A stretch of DNA of 64,000 nt from Bacteroidales bacterium UBA5349 (GCA_002410065.1 DHQB01000020.1:1-64000); one strand, 5' to 3'; shown: positions 1 to 9,705, counted from the first letter of the stretch. The notes: generated by a model from the sequence alone, not told the origin. Program-made: numbers and translations.

Positions 1-122
1 ATTTGGGTTTTTTTTAAGAAAAATGCAAATAAATCATAACGTATTGATTTGCAATATGTGTTTTTAATAAAATCCTTTAAAAATGGAGAATAAAATGGAA
101 AACAAGTGCAATTAATGACTTA

Positions 123-1124
123 CTATTCTCTTTTATTGAACCCTAAAGATAGTTCAACTATAAGCGTAAACTGTTGCTGATGGCTAATGCTCCCTTCAGC
201 AAAATGAAGGGAATAGGTGAACAAACCAGCAACCTTTTTAAAACCTAACACCTTATAATATATATCGGTACGATTATACTGTTTTAGCCTATAGAATGGA
301 TCGCCCCAATCTAACCTATGACCATTACCGTAATAATAGGTATTGTTTATACCTAGTCCTTTATACTCCGCATTAAAATCAACAATAAGTCCATTAGGGG
401 TTTTCCAATCAGAAACATTCCTCTCCCTCTCAAATGACTTAATGCCTGAAATGCTAAACTTAAGAGAGTCTAGAAATGTATATTCAGCGAAATTCAGACC
501 TAAAGATAATACTGCCACCCCATTATCGCGTAAATGAACATCCTCTTGAGGAATAGCAGTGTGCGCGAAATGGTACATGTATAGGTGATTTTGTGCAAAG
601 AAGATCCCTGAACTATAACTTCCTTTCCCTCCCATTATAAAAGCTTCGCGCTGATTTGCCGTTTGCCTACTTGTCCAATCAAGATAAACGCTCTGCTTAA
701 AGCCTCCCTTCTTATAAGTCCAAAACAAACCACTGATATAAGGACGATAGTAAGAAAGAGAATCGTAATAAATTGCCTTTGGACTATCGGCGTGAACAAT
801 GTTGCGAGGGAATATACCAAAATGAAAATCAAATGATTTGTTACTTAGCGCATAATAAAAGTAGGGATTCACTTTATCAACCTCATGAATACTTCCAAAC
901 TCCTTGAGGGCATTAAATCCAACGTTTAAGGTATGCACAGAATCAAACGCTAGAAAGAGTTCTGGAGCAAACTGAATACCAAGAATAGACTGTGGAACTT
1001 GGACTGTTGAACTATACTCTCTGTTATCGGCAAAACCAAAGGCATTCGCTCTCCAGTTTAGGCTCTGAGCACTAGTATTTTGTAGTATTAGAATGAGTGC
1101 AATGGCTAAGAATAGTCTTTTCAT
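123..1124 (-). CDS. Exported probable outer-membrane beta-barrel protein, unrecognised
   Basis: 333 residues. The first ~19 form a signal peptide: KR, a hydrophobic core, then a cut near NTSAQS. The rest has no hydrophobic helix. It is rich in alternating aromatic and polar residues (YFYYAL, YIYYKV, TLIVELSLGF) and ends close to a beta-strand-like segment, which is typical of Bacteroidota outer-membrane barrels or porin-like proteins. I do not recognise a family, and no catalytic motif is visible. It is a single gene, divergent from the mannosyltransferase-like gene across a 305-bp gap. ATG at 1124 is the natural start because the signal peptide begins there. Export is well supported; barrel topology is inferred. 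Confidence 0.6.
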   Translation of the reverse strand: MKRLFLAIALILILQNTSAQSLNWRANAFGFADNREYSSTVQVPQSILGIQFAPELFLAFDSVHTLNVGFNALKEFGSIHEVDKVNPYFYYALSNKSFDFHFGIFPRNIVHADSPKAIYYDSLSYYRPYISGLFWTYKKGGFKQSVYLDWTSRQTANQREAFIMGGKGSYSSGIFFAQNHLYMYHFAHTAIPQEDVHLRDNGVAVLSLGLNFAEYTFLDSLKFSISGIKSFERERNVSDWKTPNGLIVDFNAEYKGLGINNTYYYGNGHRLDWGDPFYRLKQYNRTDIYYKVLGFKKVAGLFTYSLHFAEGSISHQQQFTLIVELSLGFNKRE

Positions 1125-1429
1125 TTTAAAATGGGATAATTATAACCCTCGAAAGGTAATAAAATAGTTTGTTCTGAGATACTGGAAACTTTCTAAAGGG
1201 GTTTATTATTAACAAGTTTGCATTATAACCCATTGGCGAAAATAATAAAAACAGAATAAAGAAAAGAGGGTTTTATTAACAACTTGGTTATGGCCGACAA
1301 TAAAAAATCTATATATATTACTAAACTAGACATCATAGGATAGTACTGTGAAAATTTAATAAAAAAACAGAACTCCCCTAAACCATTGGCTATTCTTTCA
1401 TATCTTTGCAATATAATATCCGATAAAGA
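1125..1429. other. Intergenic region, divergent promoters only
   Basis: AT-rich 305-bp gap between divergent genes. A TATCTTTG element at 1401-1408 serves the plus-strand gene. For the minus-strand gene I see only a weaker TACCTTTC-like match. A 62-codon minus-strand frame in this gap looks spurious because it crosses the promoter and has no family resemblance. I see no repeat or RNA structure here. Confidence 0.5.
1401..1408 (+). promoter_or_regulatory. Bacteroidota -7 promoter element for the glycosyltransferase gene
   Basis: TATCTTTG matches the phylum consensus TAnnTTTG and lies 21 bp upstream of the ATG at 1430. No clear -33 TTTG is visible. Confidence 0.5.
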
Positions 1430-2167
1430 ATGAGTAATTTAGTAATTATACCCACCTATAACGAAAAGGATAACATTGAGCGGATGATCCGCAAGGTAAT
1501 GTCGCTTAGCAATAGCTATAATCTTTTAGTTATCGATGACGGCTCACCTGATGGTACGGGGGCTATTGTAAAAAACATGATGCAGGAATTTGCCAACAGG
1601 CTCTTTATTGTTGAGCGAAAAGGTAAACTGGGACTAGGCACTGCTTATATAGCCGGTTTTAACTGGGCTTTAGAGCATGGATACGATTATATTTTTGAGA
1701 TGGACGCCGATTTTTCTCATAATCCTGAGGATCTGAACGAACTCTACAAAGCTTGTTTAAATGGAGCCGATGTTGCCATTGGATCACGCTATATAAAAGG
1801 GGTTAACGTTGTTAACTGGCCAATGGGCAGAGTACTAATGTCCTACTTTGCTTCAGCATACGTAAGGTTTATTACCCGTATGAAGATTATGGACACGACT
1901 GCAGGGTTCAAGTGCTACAAAGCGGATGTTCTAAAAGCAATCAACCTTGAAGAGATTAGATTAAAAGGTTACGGGTTTCAGGTTGAGATGAAGTTTACGG
2001 CATGGAAACTTGGCTTTAACATTATTGAAGTACCCATAGTATTCACCGAACGTCGAGAGGGAGTGTCGAAAATGAGTGGAGGGATTTTCAACGAAGCATT
2101 CTGGGGCATACTTAGCCTAAAATTCCGAAGTTTCTTTAAAAAATATAAGCGACAAGAAGGCACCTAA
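1430..2167 (+). CDS. Polyprenol-phosphate mannosyltransferase-like GT2 glycosyltransferase
   Basis: 245 residues. A GT-A fold family 2 glycosyltransferase of the Dpm1 type, which transfers a sugar (classically mannose from GDP-mannose) to polyprenyl phosphate at the cytoplasmic face of the membrane. Visible motifs: IPTYNEKDNI at residues 7-16, DDGSPDGTG at 36-44 (nucleotide binding), the DAD metal triad at 92-94 within EMDADFSHNP, and ERREGVSKM near 207-215. There is no C-terminal membrane domain, so this is the short, catalytic-domain-only form. It lies 12 bp upstream of pyrC and is probably co-transcribed with it, an arrangement common in this phylum. The donor sugar cannot be read from sequence. 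Confidence 0.88.
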   Translation: MSNLVIIPTYNEKDNIERMIRKVMSLSNSYNLLVIDDGSPDGTGAIVKNMMQEFANRLFIVERKGKLGLGTAYIAGFNWALEHGYDYIFEMDADFSHNPEDLNELYKACLNGADVAIGSRYIKGVNVVNWPMGRVLMSYFASAYVRFITRMKIMDTTAGFKCYKADVLKAINLEEIRLKGYGFQVEMKFTAWKLGFNIIEVPIVFTERREGVSKMSGGIFNEAFWGILSLKFRSFFKKYKRQEGT

Positions 2168-2179
2168 CAAAACAAGAGC

Positions 2180-3523
2180 ATGAGTTCAATCCTGATTACA
2201 AATGCAACCATTATAAATGAGGGGAAACACTCTCTGGGAAATGTATTAGTTAACAACGGCAGGATTGAAAAAATTGAGTTTGCTCCTTGTGATGGTGTTC
2301 AAACAGCTGATACTATTATTGATGCAAGCGGAAAATTCCTAATACCAGGAGTAATCGACGATCAGGTTCACTTCAGAGAGCCTGGATTAACCCATAAGGC
2401 AACTATTTATACCGAATCAAAGGCAGCTATAGCGGGCGGCATTACCTCATTTATGGAGATGCCCAACACTATGCCCCAAACCACAACCCTTGAGGAACTA
2501 AATAAAAAACATCAGATTGCTGCTGAAAATTCACTGGCAAACTACTCCTTTTACTTTGGTGCAACCAACGATAACATAGATCAGATTACTAGGGTTAATC
2601 CAACACTGGTTTGTGGTGTAAAAGTTTTTATGGGATCGTCAACGGGTAATATGCTTGTGGATGATCCTGCCTCTCTTGAAAACATCTTTAAGGCCTCACC
2701 AGTATTAGTGGCTACACATTGTGAGGATGAGCAAACCATAAAAAACAATTTAAAAAAATTTAAGGAACAGTTTGGTGATGATATACCGTTTAAATATCAT
2801 CCTCAAATTAGGAGTACAGAGGCTTGTTACCTTAGTAGCTCATTGGCTGTAAAGATGGCAAAGAAACACAACACTAGGCTTCACCTACTCCATTTATCAA
2901 CCGCAAAAGAGATGGAGTTGCTAAGTAATGATGCTCCTTTAAAAGAGAAATTGATAACTGCCGAAGTTTGTGTCCATCACCTTTGGTTTAACGATAAGGA
3001 TTACGAAAAACTGGGCTGGCGCATTAAATGGAATCCGGCAGTTAAATCAGAAACCGATAGACTAGCCCTTATTGATGCACTAAAAAACGATAAACTAGAT
3101 GTAATTGCCACCGATCATGCCCCACATACTCTGGCTGAAAAAAAGAACGGATATTTTCAGTGTCCTTCGGGTGGGCCATTGGTACAACATTCGCTTGCAG
3201 CAATGCTTGAACTAGTTTCACGAAACATTTTAAGTATTGAGATGGTAGTTGACAAGATGTGCCACGCCCCATCGGAACTGTTCGGAATTGAGGAAAGAGG
3301 CTTTATACGCGAGGGCTATTTTGCTGATCTGGTGCTGGTAGATCCTAACCTTAAGTGGAAGGTTACTCCAAAAAATATTCTCTATAAATGTGGGTGGTCG
3401 CCCTTTGAAGATTACACTTTTGGAGCAAAGGTTACACATACCATTGTGAACGGCAGGCTAGTTTATGACAATGGGACCTTTAACGAAGAGGCTAAAGGGC
3501 AAGCCTTAACTTTTAGCCGATAG
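2180..3523 (+). CDS. pyrC: Dihydroorotase
   Basis: 447 residues. Catalyses ring closure of N-carbamoyl-L-aspartate to dihydroorotate in de novo pyrimidine synthesis. The amidohydrolase metal site is visible: DDQVHFREPG at residues 60-69 gives the HxR pair, further His ligands lie in ATHCEDE and LHLLHLST, and the catalytic Asp lies in ATDHAPHT near residue 312. The length and the FREPG form fit class I dihydroorotases. It follows the mannosyltransferase-like gene by 12 bp and converges with aspartokinase. Some relatives are allantoinase or hydantoinase, but the overall motif set favours dihydroorotase. Confidence 0.9.
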   Translation: MSSILITNATIINEGKHSLGNVLVNNGRIEKIEFAPCDGVQTADTIIDASGKFLIPGVIDDQVHFREPGLTHKATIYTESKAAIAGGITSFMEMPNTMPQTTTLEELNKKHQIAAENSLANYSFYFGATNDNIDQITRVNPTLVCGVKVFMGSSTGNMLVDDPASLENIFKASPVLVATHCEDEQTIKNNLKKFKEQFGDDIPFKYHPQIRSTEACYLSSSLAVKMAKKHNTRLHLLHLSTAKEMELLSNDAPLKEKLITAEVCVHHLWFNDKDYEKLGWRIKWNPAVKSETDRLALIDALKNDKLDVIATDHAPHTLAEKKNGYFQCPSGGPLVQHSLAAMLELVSRNILSIEMVVDKMCHAPSELFGIEERGFIREGYFADLVLVDPNLKWKVTPKNILYKCGWSPFEDYTFGAKVTHTIVNGRLVYDNGTFNEEAKGQALTFSR

Positions 3524-3659
3524 AAGTTCTGTAACTTTTTATCCCTTAAATTGGTTTATCATCTCCACTTGAACTGAAGCCCCTTAAAATACTTCGCATA
3601 GTTGTATTGACCATATCTCCATCTAAGATACTTCCCAAAGCGTTTAAAAAACTGTATGG

Positions 3660-4937
3660 CTAGTTTGCCAATACTAAACGAATTGTTGACCTTGTTTTCT
3701 GTTCCAAATAGATGTTTTTACCTTTTGTGTGCTCCAATATAACCTCGTTGGTGAAGTGCCTTATGGTTAATAACTCGAGTCCTTTGTTATACCGCACAGC
3801 AAAATCGTGGTTTAACTCATCAATAGCACCAGGGAGAAAATGTTCCTCATCATCAACGCAAATTGAAAAACTAATAGCAGAACTTTGCACAAGGTTAACC
3901 TTTACCCTATTCCTAAAAAGGATTCCAAAGATACGGCTTAGGCAGTCCTCAATTACAAATGAAAAATCGAGGGGAGTTAACGAAATAAGTACCTGATTCG
4001 TCTTTTGTATCAACAGTGGGGGATAAATTATGGCACTGTCGGTTTGGTAAACAAGAGTACCTTCAGCAAATGGTTTTAGAAATGACTTAACATAGAGTTT
4101 GATCGATTTATTTTGGAGAGGCTTTATGGTTTTGGGGTGAATAATCTGCGCTCCACAGTAAGCTAACTCTATGGCCTCCTTAAAGGACACCCTGTTAAGT
4201 TTTATTGTGTTTGCGAAAGTTCGAGGATCGGCATTAAGCACACCCTCAACATCTTTCCAAATAGTTACATCGCTTGCATTGAGCAAATTGGCCAGAATTG
4301 CTGCTGTATAATCAGAGCCCTCGCGGCCAAGGGTTGTGGTAGTCCCTTTGCTAGTGCCGGCAATAAAGCCTTGTGTAATGTAAACCCTTGGTGAACTGGC
4401 TGTATAGTTAAATATTTTTGTGCTTAACCTCTGTGAAACATCAAAATCAATATTCCCCTCTCGGTATGTCTCGTCGCTCCGTAGGGCTGTTCTAATGTCA
4501 ATCCAGCGGCTATCTACTCCAACTGATTCGGCATAATCAGCAATAATTGTTGTTGAAAGTAATTCTCCGTAGCATACAAGCTGATCGTAGCTGTAGTTGA
4601 AATCGCCCTTAGGCTGACTTTTGAGCAAAGTCTCAACATCTACTAAAAATTTCTCAGCCTTTTGCTTGCAGGTATTCTCCTTTTTACTGAATAGATTATC
4701 AACAATGTTTAAATGGAATTGCCTTAGCTCCTCAAAATCCTGCCAAAGGGCATCATTTTTTTCAATATAGTTTTTGAGTATTCGCTCCAAGAGGTTAGTA
4801 ACTTTACCCATTGCCGATACAACAACAATCAATGGCCCCCTGTATTCATTAATAATTGCAACAAGATTTTTAACACCCTCGGCCGATCTTACGGATGCAC
4901 CACCGAATTTAAAAACCCTAACCTTTGAATTTCCCAT
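3660..4937 (-). CDS. lysC: Aspartate kinase (monofunctional)
   Basis: 425 residues. Phosphorylates L-aspartate in the first step of lysine, threonine and methionine synthesis. The N-terminus VFKFGGASVRSAEGV (from residue 8) is the ATP/Asp-binding signature. VVVSAMGKVTNLL follows near residue 39, and TTLGREGSDYTAA (about 201-213) and WKDVEGVLNADPR (about 227-239) are family signatures. The remaining ~150 residues correspond to the ACT-type regulatory region. There is no homoserine dehydrogenase domain. Start ATG at 4937 gives MGNSKVRVFKFGG, as expected. The gene is divergent from fbp across 243 bp. The symbol is by family; the regulated isoform cannot be assigned. Confidence 0.88.
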   Translation of the reverse strand: MGNSKVRVFKFGGASVRSAEGVKNLVAIINEYRGPLIVVVSAMGKVTNLLERILKNYIEKNDALWQDFEELRQFHLNIVDNLFSKKENTCKQKAEKFLVDVETLLKSQPKGDFNYSYDQLVCYGELLSTTIIADYAESVGVDSRWIDIRTALRSDETYREGNIDFDVSQRLSTKIFNYTASSPRVYITQGFIAGTSKGTTTTLGREGSDYTAAILANLLNASDVTIWKDVEGVLNADPRTFANTIKLNRVSFKEAIELAYCGAQIIHPKTIKPLQNKSIKLYVKSFLKPFAEGTLVYQTDSAIIYPPLLIQKTNQVLISLTPLDFSFVIEDCLSRIFGILFRNRVKVNLVQSSAISFSICVDDEEHFLPGAIDELNHDFAVRYNKGLELLTIRHFTNEVILEHTKGKNIYLEQKTRSTIRLVLAN

Positions 4938-5180
4938 TTAACATACAGTAAAAAACAATAATAATAATTTAACTCAGCAAACTTAACTCAGAGAAATGAA
5001 AACACAAAGCAATATTCTGTCAATTTCTGTTTGCAAAACAATTGAGCTGTTGACACCAAAATCAAACTAGAAATTAACATATCAAAAATGGTTAGCGCAA
5101 ACGTTTTAAAAAAGGAAAATTCTTCCTAATATTGCAGAGTTAACATACTCCGGTAAAACCTCAACACAAAAACTAAAGAC

Positions 5181-6209
5181 ATGAAGGGTTACACCATAAA
5201 AACACTTACACAGTTTATAATCGAAAGGCAAACAGATTTTCCATATGCAACCGGTGAGTTCTCGCGCTTGCTTTACCATATGGGGGTTGCTGCCAAGGTT
5301 GTAAACAAGAAAGTTAATAAAGCAGGACTTGTGGATATTTTGGGATTAGCAGGAGAAGTAAACGTGCAGGGTGAAGAACAAAAAAAGTTAGATATTTTTG
5401 CCAACTGGCGGTTTATACAATCCATTAAATCATCGGGCCAATGCTGTGGCATTGCCTCGGAAGAGGATCAGGAGATAATTACCTTTGATGATGACCTTGC
5501 ACTAGATGGCAATTATATTATCTGTATGGATCCTCTCGATGGCTCATCAAATATAGATGTAAACGTATCAGTAGGTACAATCTTTAGTATTTATCGTCGA
5601 ATAAGTCCAAGGGGTACGAGGGCGGTTCTTGAAGATTTCCTTCAAGAGGGAACAAAGCAAGTTGCTGCCGGATATATCATTTATGGCTCATCAACAATGC
5701 TTGTTTACACCACAGGAAGTGGCGTTTACGGATTTACTCTCGATCCATCAATTGGTGAATTCTGCCTTTCGTACTACGATATTAAAACACCCGAAGACGG
5801 GGCAATATATTCAATAAACGAGGGCAATTACGTTAAGATGCCCAAGGGCATTCAGCAGTATATTAAGTATTGCCAAGAAGAGGACAAAAGCACTCAACGT
5901 CCCTATTCTGCCAGGTATATTGGTTCATTAGTTGCAGATTTCCATCGTAATTTACTAAAGGGGGGAATATTTCTTTACCCTGAAACGCTGGCTGCACCCA
6001 ATGGTAAACTTAGACTTTTGTATGAGTGCAACCCAATTGCATTCATAGCCGAACAGGCTGGCGGGGTTGCTTCAACAGGCACACAGCGAATTCTTGAGAT
6101 GAAGCCAACAACACTTCACCAACGAGTTCCGTTTATTGTTGGATCGAAAAATATGGTTGGCAAAACAGAACAGTTTTTAGCCGAACACAAATCTGCTGCT
6201 ACAAAGTAG
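5181..6209 (+). CDS. fbp: Fructose-1,6-bisphosphatase, class I
   Basis: 342 residues. Hydrolyses fructose 1,6-bisphosphate to fructose 6-phosphate in gluconeogenesis. The metal-binding signature MDPLDGSSNIDVNVSVGT begins at residue 116 and carries the two Asp ligands. A second metal-ligand region, ASEED, lies near 92-96. PNGKLRLLYECNP and EQAGG near the C-terminus are class I hallmarks. It is a stand-alone gene ending at a strong bidirectional terminator shared with hutH. ATG at 5181 gives a typical class I N-terminus (TLTQFIIERQ). Confidence 0.93.
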   Translation: MKGYTIKTLTQFIIERQTDFPYATGEFSRLLYHMGVAAKVVNKKVNKAGLVDILGLAGEVNVQGEEQKKLDIFANWRFIQSIKSSGQCCGIASEEDQEIITFDDDLALDGNYIICMDPLDGSSNIDVNVSVGTIFSIYRRISPRGTRAVLEDFLQEGTKQVAAGYIIYGSSTMLVYTTGSGVYGFTLDPSIGEFCLSYYDIKTPEDGAIYSINEGNYVKMPKGIQQYIKYCQEEDKSTQRPYSARYIGSLVADFHRNLLKGGIFLYPETLAAPNGKLRLLYECNPIAFIAEQAGGVASTGTQRILEMKPTTLHQRVPFIVGSKNMVGKTEQFLAEHKSAATK

Positions 6210-6230
6210 TATTTTTACAGATAACTTTTA

Positions 6231-6275
6231 TAAAGCAAAAAGGGCTGCGTTTTGAACGTAACCCTTTTGCTTTAT
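6231..6275. terminator. Long bidirectional hairpin between fbp and hutH
   Basis: A long stem: AAAGCAAAA(A)GGG at the left pairs with CCCTTTTGCTTT at the right. An inner CGTT-ttg-AACG stem closes the loop. A-rich and T-rich flanks allow termination of both convergent genes. Confidence 0.8.
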
Positions 6276-6286
6276 TATACTTGTTG

Positions 6287-7783
6287 CTATATGGGCAAGT
6301 CTGTATTTTTAATGAAATCAAGGCTTAAATCCATCTCTTTATACATCACTACATCTTGCTCAATAAACTTAACCTGCTTGCGGTACAGAGCAATAAATGC
6401 TTCGAGTTTTGGAGATGTTTTTGCAGGACGACGGAACTCTATTGCCTGTGCTGCATTAAGTAACTCAACGGCCAAAATACGTTCAACATTATCAACAACC
6501 CTTAAAAATTTTGTGGCAGCATTAGCCCCCATGCTCACATGATCCTCCTGCCCGTTTGATGAAACTATACTATCAACCGAAGCGGGTGTGCACAGTTGTT
6601 TATTCTGGCTAACCAAGGCCGCTGCAGCATATTGCGGAATCATTAAGCCCGAGTTAAGCCCAGGATTTGCCACTAAAAATTCGGGTAAACCACGTAATCC
6701 ATAGATTAGCTGCGCTACTCTTCTCTCCGAAATATTTCCCAGTTCGGCCAAAGCAATAGCAGCAAAATCGAGGCTAAGCGCAAGGGGTTGGCCATGGAAA
6801 TTCCCACCCGATAGGATTAAATCCTCATCGGGCCATATGGTTGGGTTATCGGTAACTGAGTTGATTTCAGTTAATACTATCTGCGTTACGTAAGCCAAAG
6901 CATCCTTTGAAGCACCGTGCACTTGAGGCATGCAGCGGAATGAGTAGGGATCCTGAACGTGTTTCTTGGGCCTTGATATTAATTCGCTACCCTCGAGCAA
7001 CTTGCTAATATTAGCCGCTGTTTCAATTTGTCCATTATGGGGCCTAACCTTATGCAAATTAGGATGAAAGGGTTCAATTCGGCCATCAAAGGCCTCGAGG
7101 GATAAAGCACCCAAAGTATCAGCAAGTTTTAAAATTCGGAAAGATCTTAATAATCCACAAACTGCATGGGAACTCATAAATTGTGTGCCGTTTAAAAGAG
7201 CCAAGCCTTCTTTTGATTTTAACTCAATAGGCTCCCAGCCAAACTCTTTTAACACATCGGCCGCTGAGCGCTTTTGACCTTTGTAGTTTACCTCACCCTC
7301 GCCAATTAATGGAAGGAAAAGGTTTGCCAACGGAGCCAAATCGCCCGAAGCGCCGAGCGATCCGCGATCGTAAACAATTGGTAGAATATCGTTATTGTAA
7401 AAATCGACTATTCGCTGAACGGTAATAAGCTGTACCCCTGAGTTCCCTAAAGATAAGGCATGAGCCTTTAGCGCTAACATCAACCTAACAATCTCTGGCG
7501 CAACTTCAGTTCCTGTACTGCAAGCATGCGACATAACCAGATTTTTTTGCAGCTGTGAAAGTTCATTCTTAGAGATGTTTTTGTTGCACAGAGATCCAAA
7601 ACCAGTGGTTATGCCGTAGATTGGAGCATCGTGCGTTTCTGTTTTTTTATCAAGGTACTCACGACAACGGTTTACGAGGCCTTTAGCCTCATTGGAAACT
7701 TCTAGTTTAAAAATGCCATCGGCAATACCTTGAAGTAATTCGTAGGTTAATGGTTTGGGTGATATTGAGTGTACTTTAGACAT
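6287..7783 (-). CDS. hutH: Histidine ammonia-lyase
   Basis: 498 residues from the preferred start. Eliminates ammonia from L-histidine to give urocanate, the first step of histidine degradation. The MIO-forming triad Ala-Ser-Gly lies at 145-147 in GSLGASGDLAPLANL. Other family signatures are YGITTGFGSL near residue 56, NGTQFMSSHAVCG, and VQDPYSFRC in the substrate region. An in-frame ATG at 7825 would add 14 residues and overlap hisS by 4 bp. The ATG at 7783 gives MSKVHSISPKPL, which aligns with family N-termini, and leaves 38 bp after hisS. No other hut genes are nearby, so it is probably expressed with hisS. Confidence 0.92.
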   Translation of the reverse strand: MSKVHSISPKPLTYELLQGIADGIFKLEVSNEAKGLVNRCREYLDKKTETHDAPIYGITTGFGSLCNKNISKNELSQLQKNLVMSHACSTGTEVAPEIVRLMLALKAHALSLGNSGVQLITVQRIVDFYNNDILPIVYDRGSLGASGDLAPLANLFLPLIGEGEVNYKGQKRSAADVLKEFGWEPIELKSKEGLALLNGTQFMSSHAVCGLLRSFRILKLADTLGALSLEAFDGRIEPFHPNLHKVRPHNGQIETAANISKLLEGSELISRPKKHVQDPYSFRCMPQVHGASKDALAYVTQIVLTEINSVTDNPTIWPDEDLILSGGNFHGQPLALSLDFAAIALAELGNISERRVAQLIYGLRGLPEFLVANPGLNSGLMIPQYAAAALVSQNKQLCTPASVDSIVSSNGQEDHVSMGANAATKFLRVVDNVERILAVELLNAAQAIEFRRPAKTSPKLEAFIALYRKQVKFIEQDVVMYKEMDLSLDFIKNTDLPI

Positions 7784-7821
7784 ATCGATAAAACTATTTA
7801 TAAGTATTAAAATTTTGTAAA

Positions 7822-9201
7822 TCAATCACAGGTTAGCATAAAAAAACTCGCAATGTTCTCTGTATCTATATTTTCCTGATTCCCAGTTAGCATGTTCTTA
7901 ACTGAAGCAACACCGCTTTGAATTTCCGACTCGCCAACGATAACTACATACTGAATTTTTTTCTTATTGGCATAGTCAAACTGTTTCTTCATTTTAGCAG
8001 CATCTGGATAGAGCTCTGCCGATAATCCTTTTGCCCTCAGCTTCTGAATTAGTGGCAAACAGAAAGCAGCCTCCTTTGCCCCAAAGTTCGCAAACATTAC
8101 CTGTGAACTAGCCAATAAACTCTCTGGAAAAAGATTAAGGTGCAACATCACATCGTAAATACGATCTGCACCAAATGAAATACCAACTCCAGAAACATCT
8201 TTAAGTCCAAAAATTCCAGTAAGATCATCGTATCGACCACCACCGCAAATTGACCCCATCTCCATATCGTTGGCCTTAACCTCAAAAATTGCTCCTGTAT
8301 AGTAGTTTAATCCACGCGCCAACGATAAATCGAGTTCAACGGTTGTATTTAAGCCCTCTAACCCTTCAATAGTATCGAATATGGTTTTCATCTCTTCAAT
8401 TCCCTTTAGCCCAATTTCCGATGAGGATAAAAAAGTTGAAAGAATACTTAACTTTTCAGCATTTGTTCCTTTTAGCAAAATAATTGGCTGTAACTTTCCA
8501 ATGGCCTCCTGCGAAACACCCTTTTCTGCCAATTCTTTATTTACTGAATCAATCCCTATTTTATCAATTTTATCAATGGCAACGGTAATATCAACAAGCC
8601 TTTCGGTTTCGCCAACCACTTGAGCCATTCCGCTTAGTATTTTGCGATTATTAATCTTAATGGTATGGCTAACCCCAAGTTTACTAAAAACTTCATCGAT
8701 AATAAGCACCAGTTCCACCTCATTTAGCAAAGAGTTTGAGCCAATAACATCAACATCACACTGATAAAACTCGCGATAGCGACCCTTTTGAGGTCTATCG
8801 GCGCGCCAAACAGGCTGGATTTGGTAACGCTTAAAGGGGAAAGTTATATCGTTTTGGTACTGAACAACAAAACGCGCAAAGGGAACGGTTAGGTCGTAGC
8901 GCAATCCCTTTTCACAAATTTTTGTAGATAGTGCATTAGCGTTTTCTGATGTTACATCTGCAAATTGTACACCCTTTGTAAAGTCGCCTGAATTTAAAAT
9001 TTTGAAGAGCAATTTATCGCCCTCCTCACCATATTTACCTAACAATGTTGATAAATTTTCCATTGCAGGCGTTTCTATAGGCTGATAGCCATAAATTTTA
9101 AAAATCGACTTGATGGTATCGAAAATGAAATTTCGTTGAGCCATCTCTATTGGAGGAAAATCACGTGTTCCCTTTGGAATGCTGGGTTTTGCGGAAGCCA
9201 T
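7822..9201 (-). CDS. hisS: Histidyl-tRNA synthetase
   Basis: 459 residues. A class II synthetase that charges tRNA-His. Motif 1 region begins KGTRDFPP (residues 10-17). Motif 2 is visible as RYREFYQCDVDVIG. The histidine-specific signatures LARGLNYYTGAIFE and GGGRYDDLTGIFG follow, and the C-terminal anticodon-binding domain starts near residue 365 (SQVMFANFG). A TATCTTTG promoter element lies just upstream on the minus strand. hutH follows closely, pairing histidine charging and histidine breakdown in one apparent transcription unit. Confidence 0.95.
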   Translation of the reverse strand: MASAKPSIPKGTRDFPPIEMAQRNFIFDTIKSIFKIYGYQPIETPAMENLSTLLGKYGEEGDKLLFKILNSGDFTKGVQFADVTSENANALSTKICEKGLRYDLTVPFARFVVQYQNDITFPFKRYQIQPVWRADRPQKGRYREFYQCDVDVIGSNSLLNEVELVLIIDEVFSKLGVSHTIKINNRKILSGMAQVVGETERLVDITVAIDKIDKIGIDSVNKELAEKGVSQEAIGKLQPIILLKGTNAEKLSILSTFLSSSEIGLKGIEEMKTIFDTIEGLEGLNTTVELDLSLARGLNYYTGAIFEVKANDMEMGSICGGGRYDDLTGIFGLKDVSGVGISFGADRIYDVMLHLNLFPESLLASSQVMFANFGAKEAAFCLPLIQKLRAKGLSAELYPDAAKMKKQFDYANKKKIQYVVIVGESEIQSGVASVKNMLTGNQENIDTENIASFFMLTCD

Positions 9202-9226
9202 AGAAATTCTTTTTTATAATAGATTG

Positions 9227-9234
9227 CAAAGATA
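9227..9234 (-). promoter_or_regulatory. -7 promoter element of hisS
   Basis: TATCTTTG on the minus strand, 26 bp upstream of the hisS ATG, matches the Bacteroidota TAnnTTTG consensus. Confidence 0.55.
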
Positions 9235-9333
9235 AAAAATATTGGGGTAAAGTTTAAACAACAAAACCCCTCGGCAAAAAATCAATAGCAGATACTTTGA
9301 AAAGAAAATTAGGTGAATGAAAACTCTGCCTAG

Positions 9334-9690
9334 TTACTGAATAAACCTAATTGAAAATGGATACTCAAAGCGCTCTGCATTATTCGATTTAACCGATGCA
9401 ATTATTATTACAATCAAATTAAAAATACCCAGAGCAGCAATCAAAAGTAGTCCAATGCCAACAATAACGAGTAAACCCGATATGATAAAAAGAATTTGCA
9501 TAGTGAGCTGAAAGTTTAGCGCATCTTTCCCCTGTCTATTAACTTCTACATAATGATCCCTCTTGATTAGCCAAAAAATTAGGGGGCCAAGAACAGCACC
9601 AAATGGTATTAGGAGCATACCCAATGCGCTTAAATGGCAAAGCATTGACATTGTGCGCTCCTCGTTATTTAAATAGTCTATTCGTTGCAT
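9334..9690 (-). CDS. DUF4870/Tic20-like small membrane protein
   Basis: 118 residues. The N-terminal NNEERTMSMLCHLSALG resembles the start of DUF4870 proteins. Three hydrophobic helices follow, at about residues 20-42, 63-85 and 88-104, with a conserved-looking KRDHYVEVNRQGKDALNFQ segment between the first two. It is probably an inner-membrane protein; its function is unknown for the family. It lies 15 bp downstream of ettA on the same strand and is likely co-transcribed. Confidence 0.75.
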   Translation of the reverse strand: MQRIDYLNNEERTMSMLCHLSALGMLLIPFGAVLGPLIFWLIKRDHYVEVNRQGKDALNFQLTMQILFIISGLLVIVGIGLLLIAALGIFNLIVIIIASVKSNNAERFEYPFSIRFIQ

Positions 9691-9705
9691 AGCAAGTTTT
9701 GATCT

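Noticed and set aside
1223..1411. 62-codon minus-strand frame in the gap upstream of the mannosyltransferase-like gene
   Set aside because: It spans the promoter of the divergent gene, has no family resemblance and ends in AT-rich sequence; treated as chance.
3559..3723. Minus-strand open frame overlapping the aspartokinase 3' end with a protein-like tail (KRFGKYLRWRYGQYNYAKYF)
   Set aside because: It has no start codon, overlaps a well-supported gene in another frame, and another frame in the same gap is equally open. It could be a remnant of a lost gene, but nothing supports a choice.
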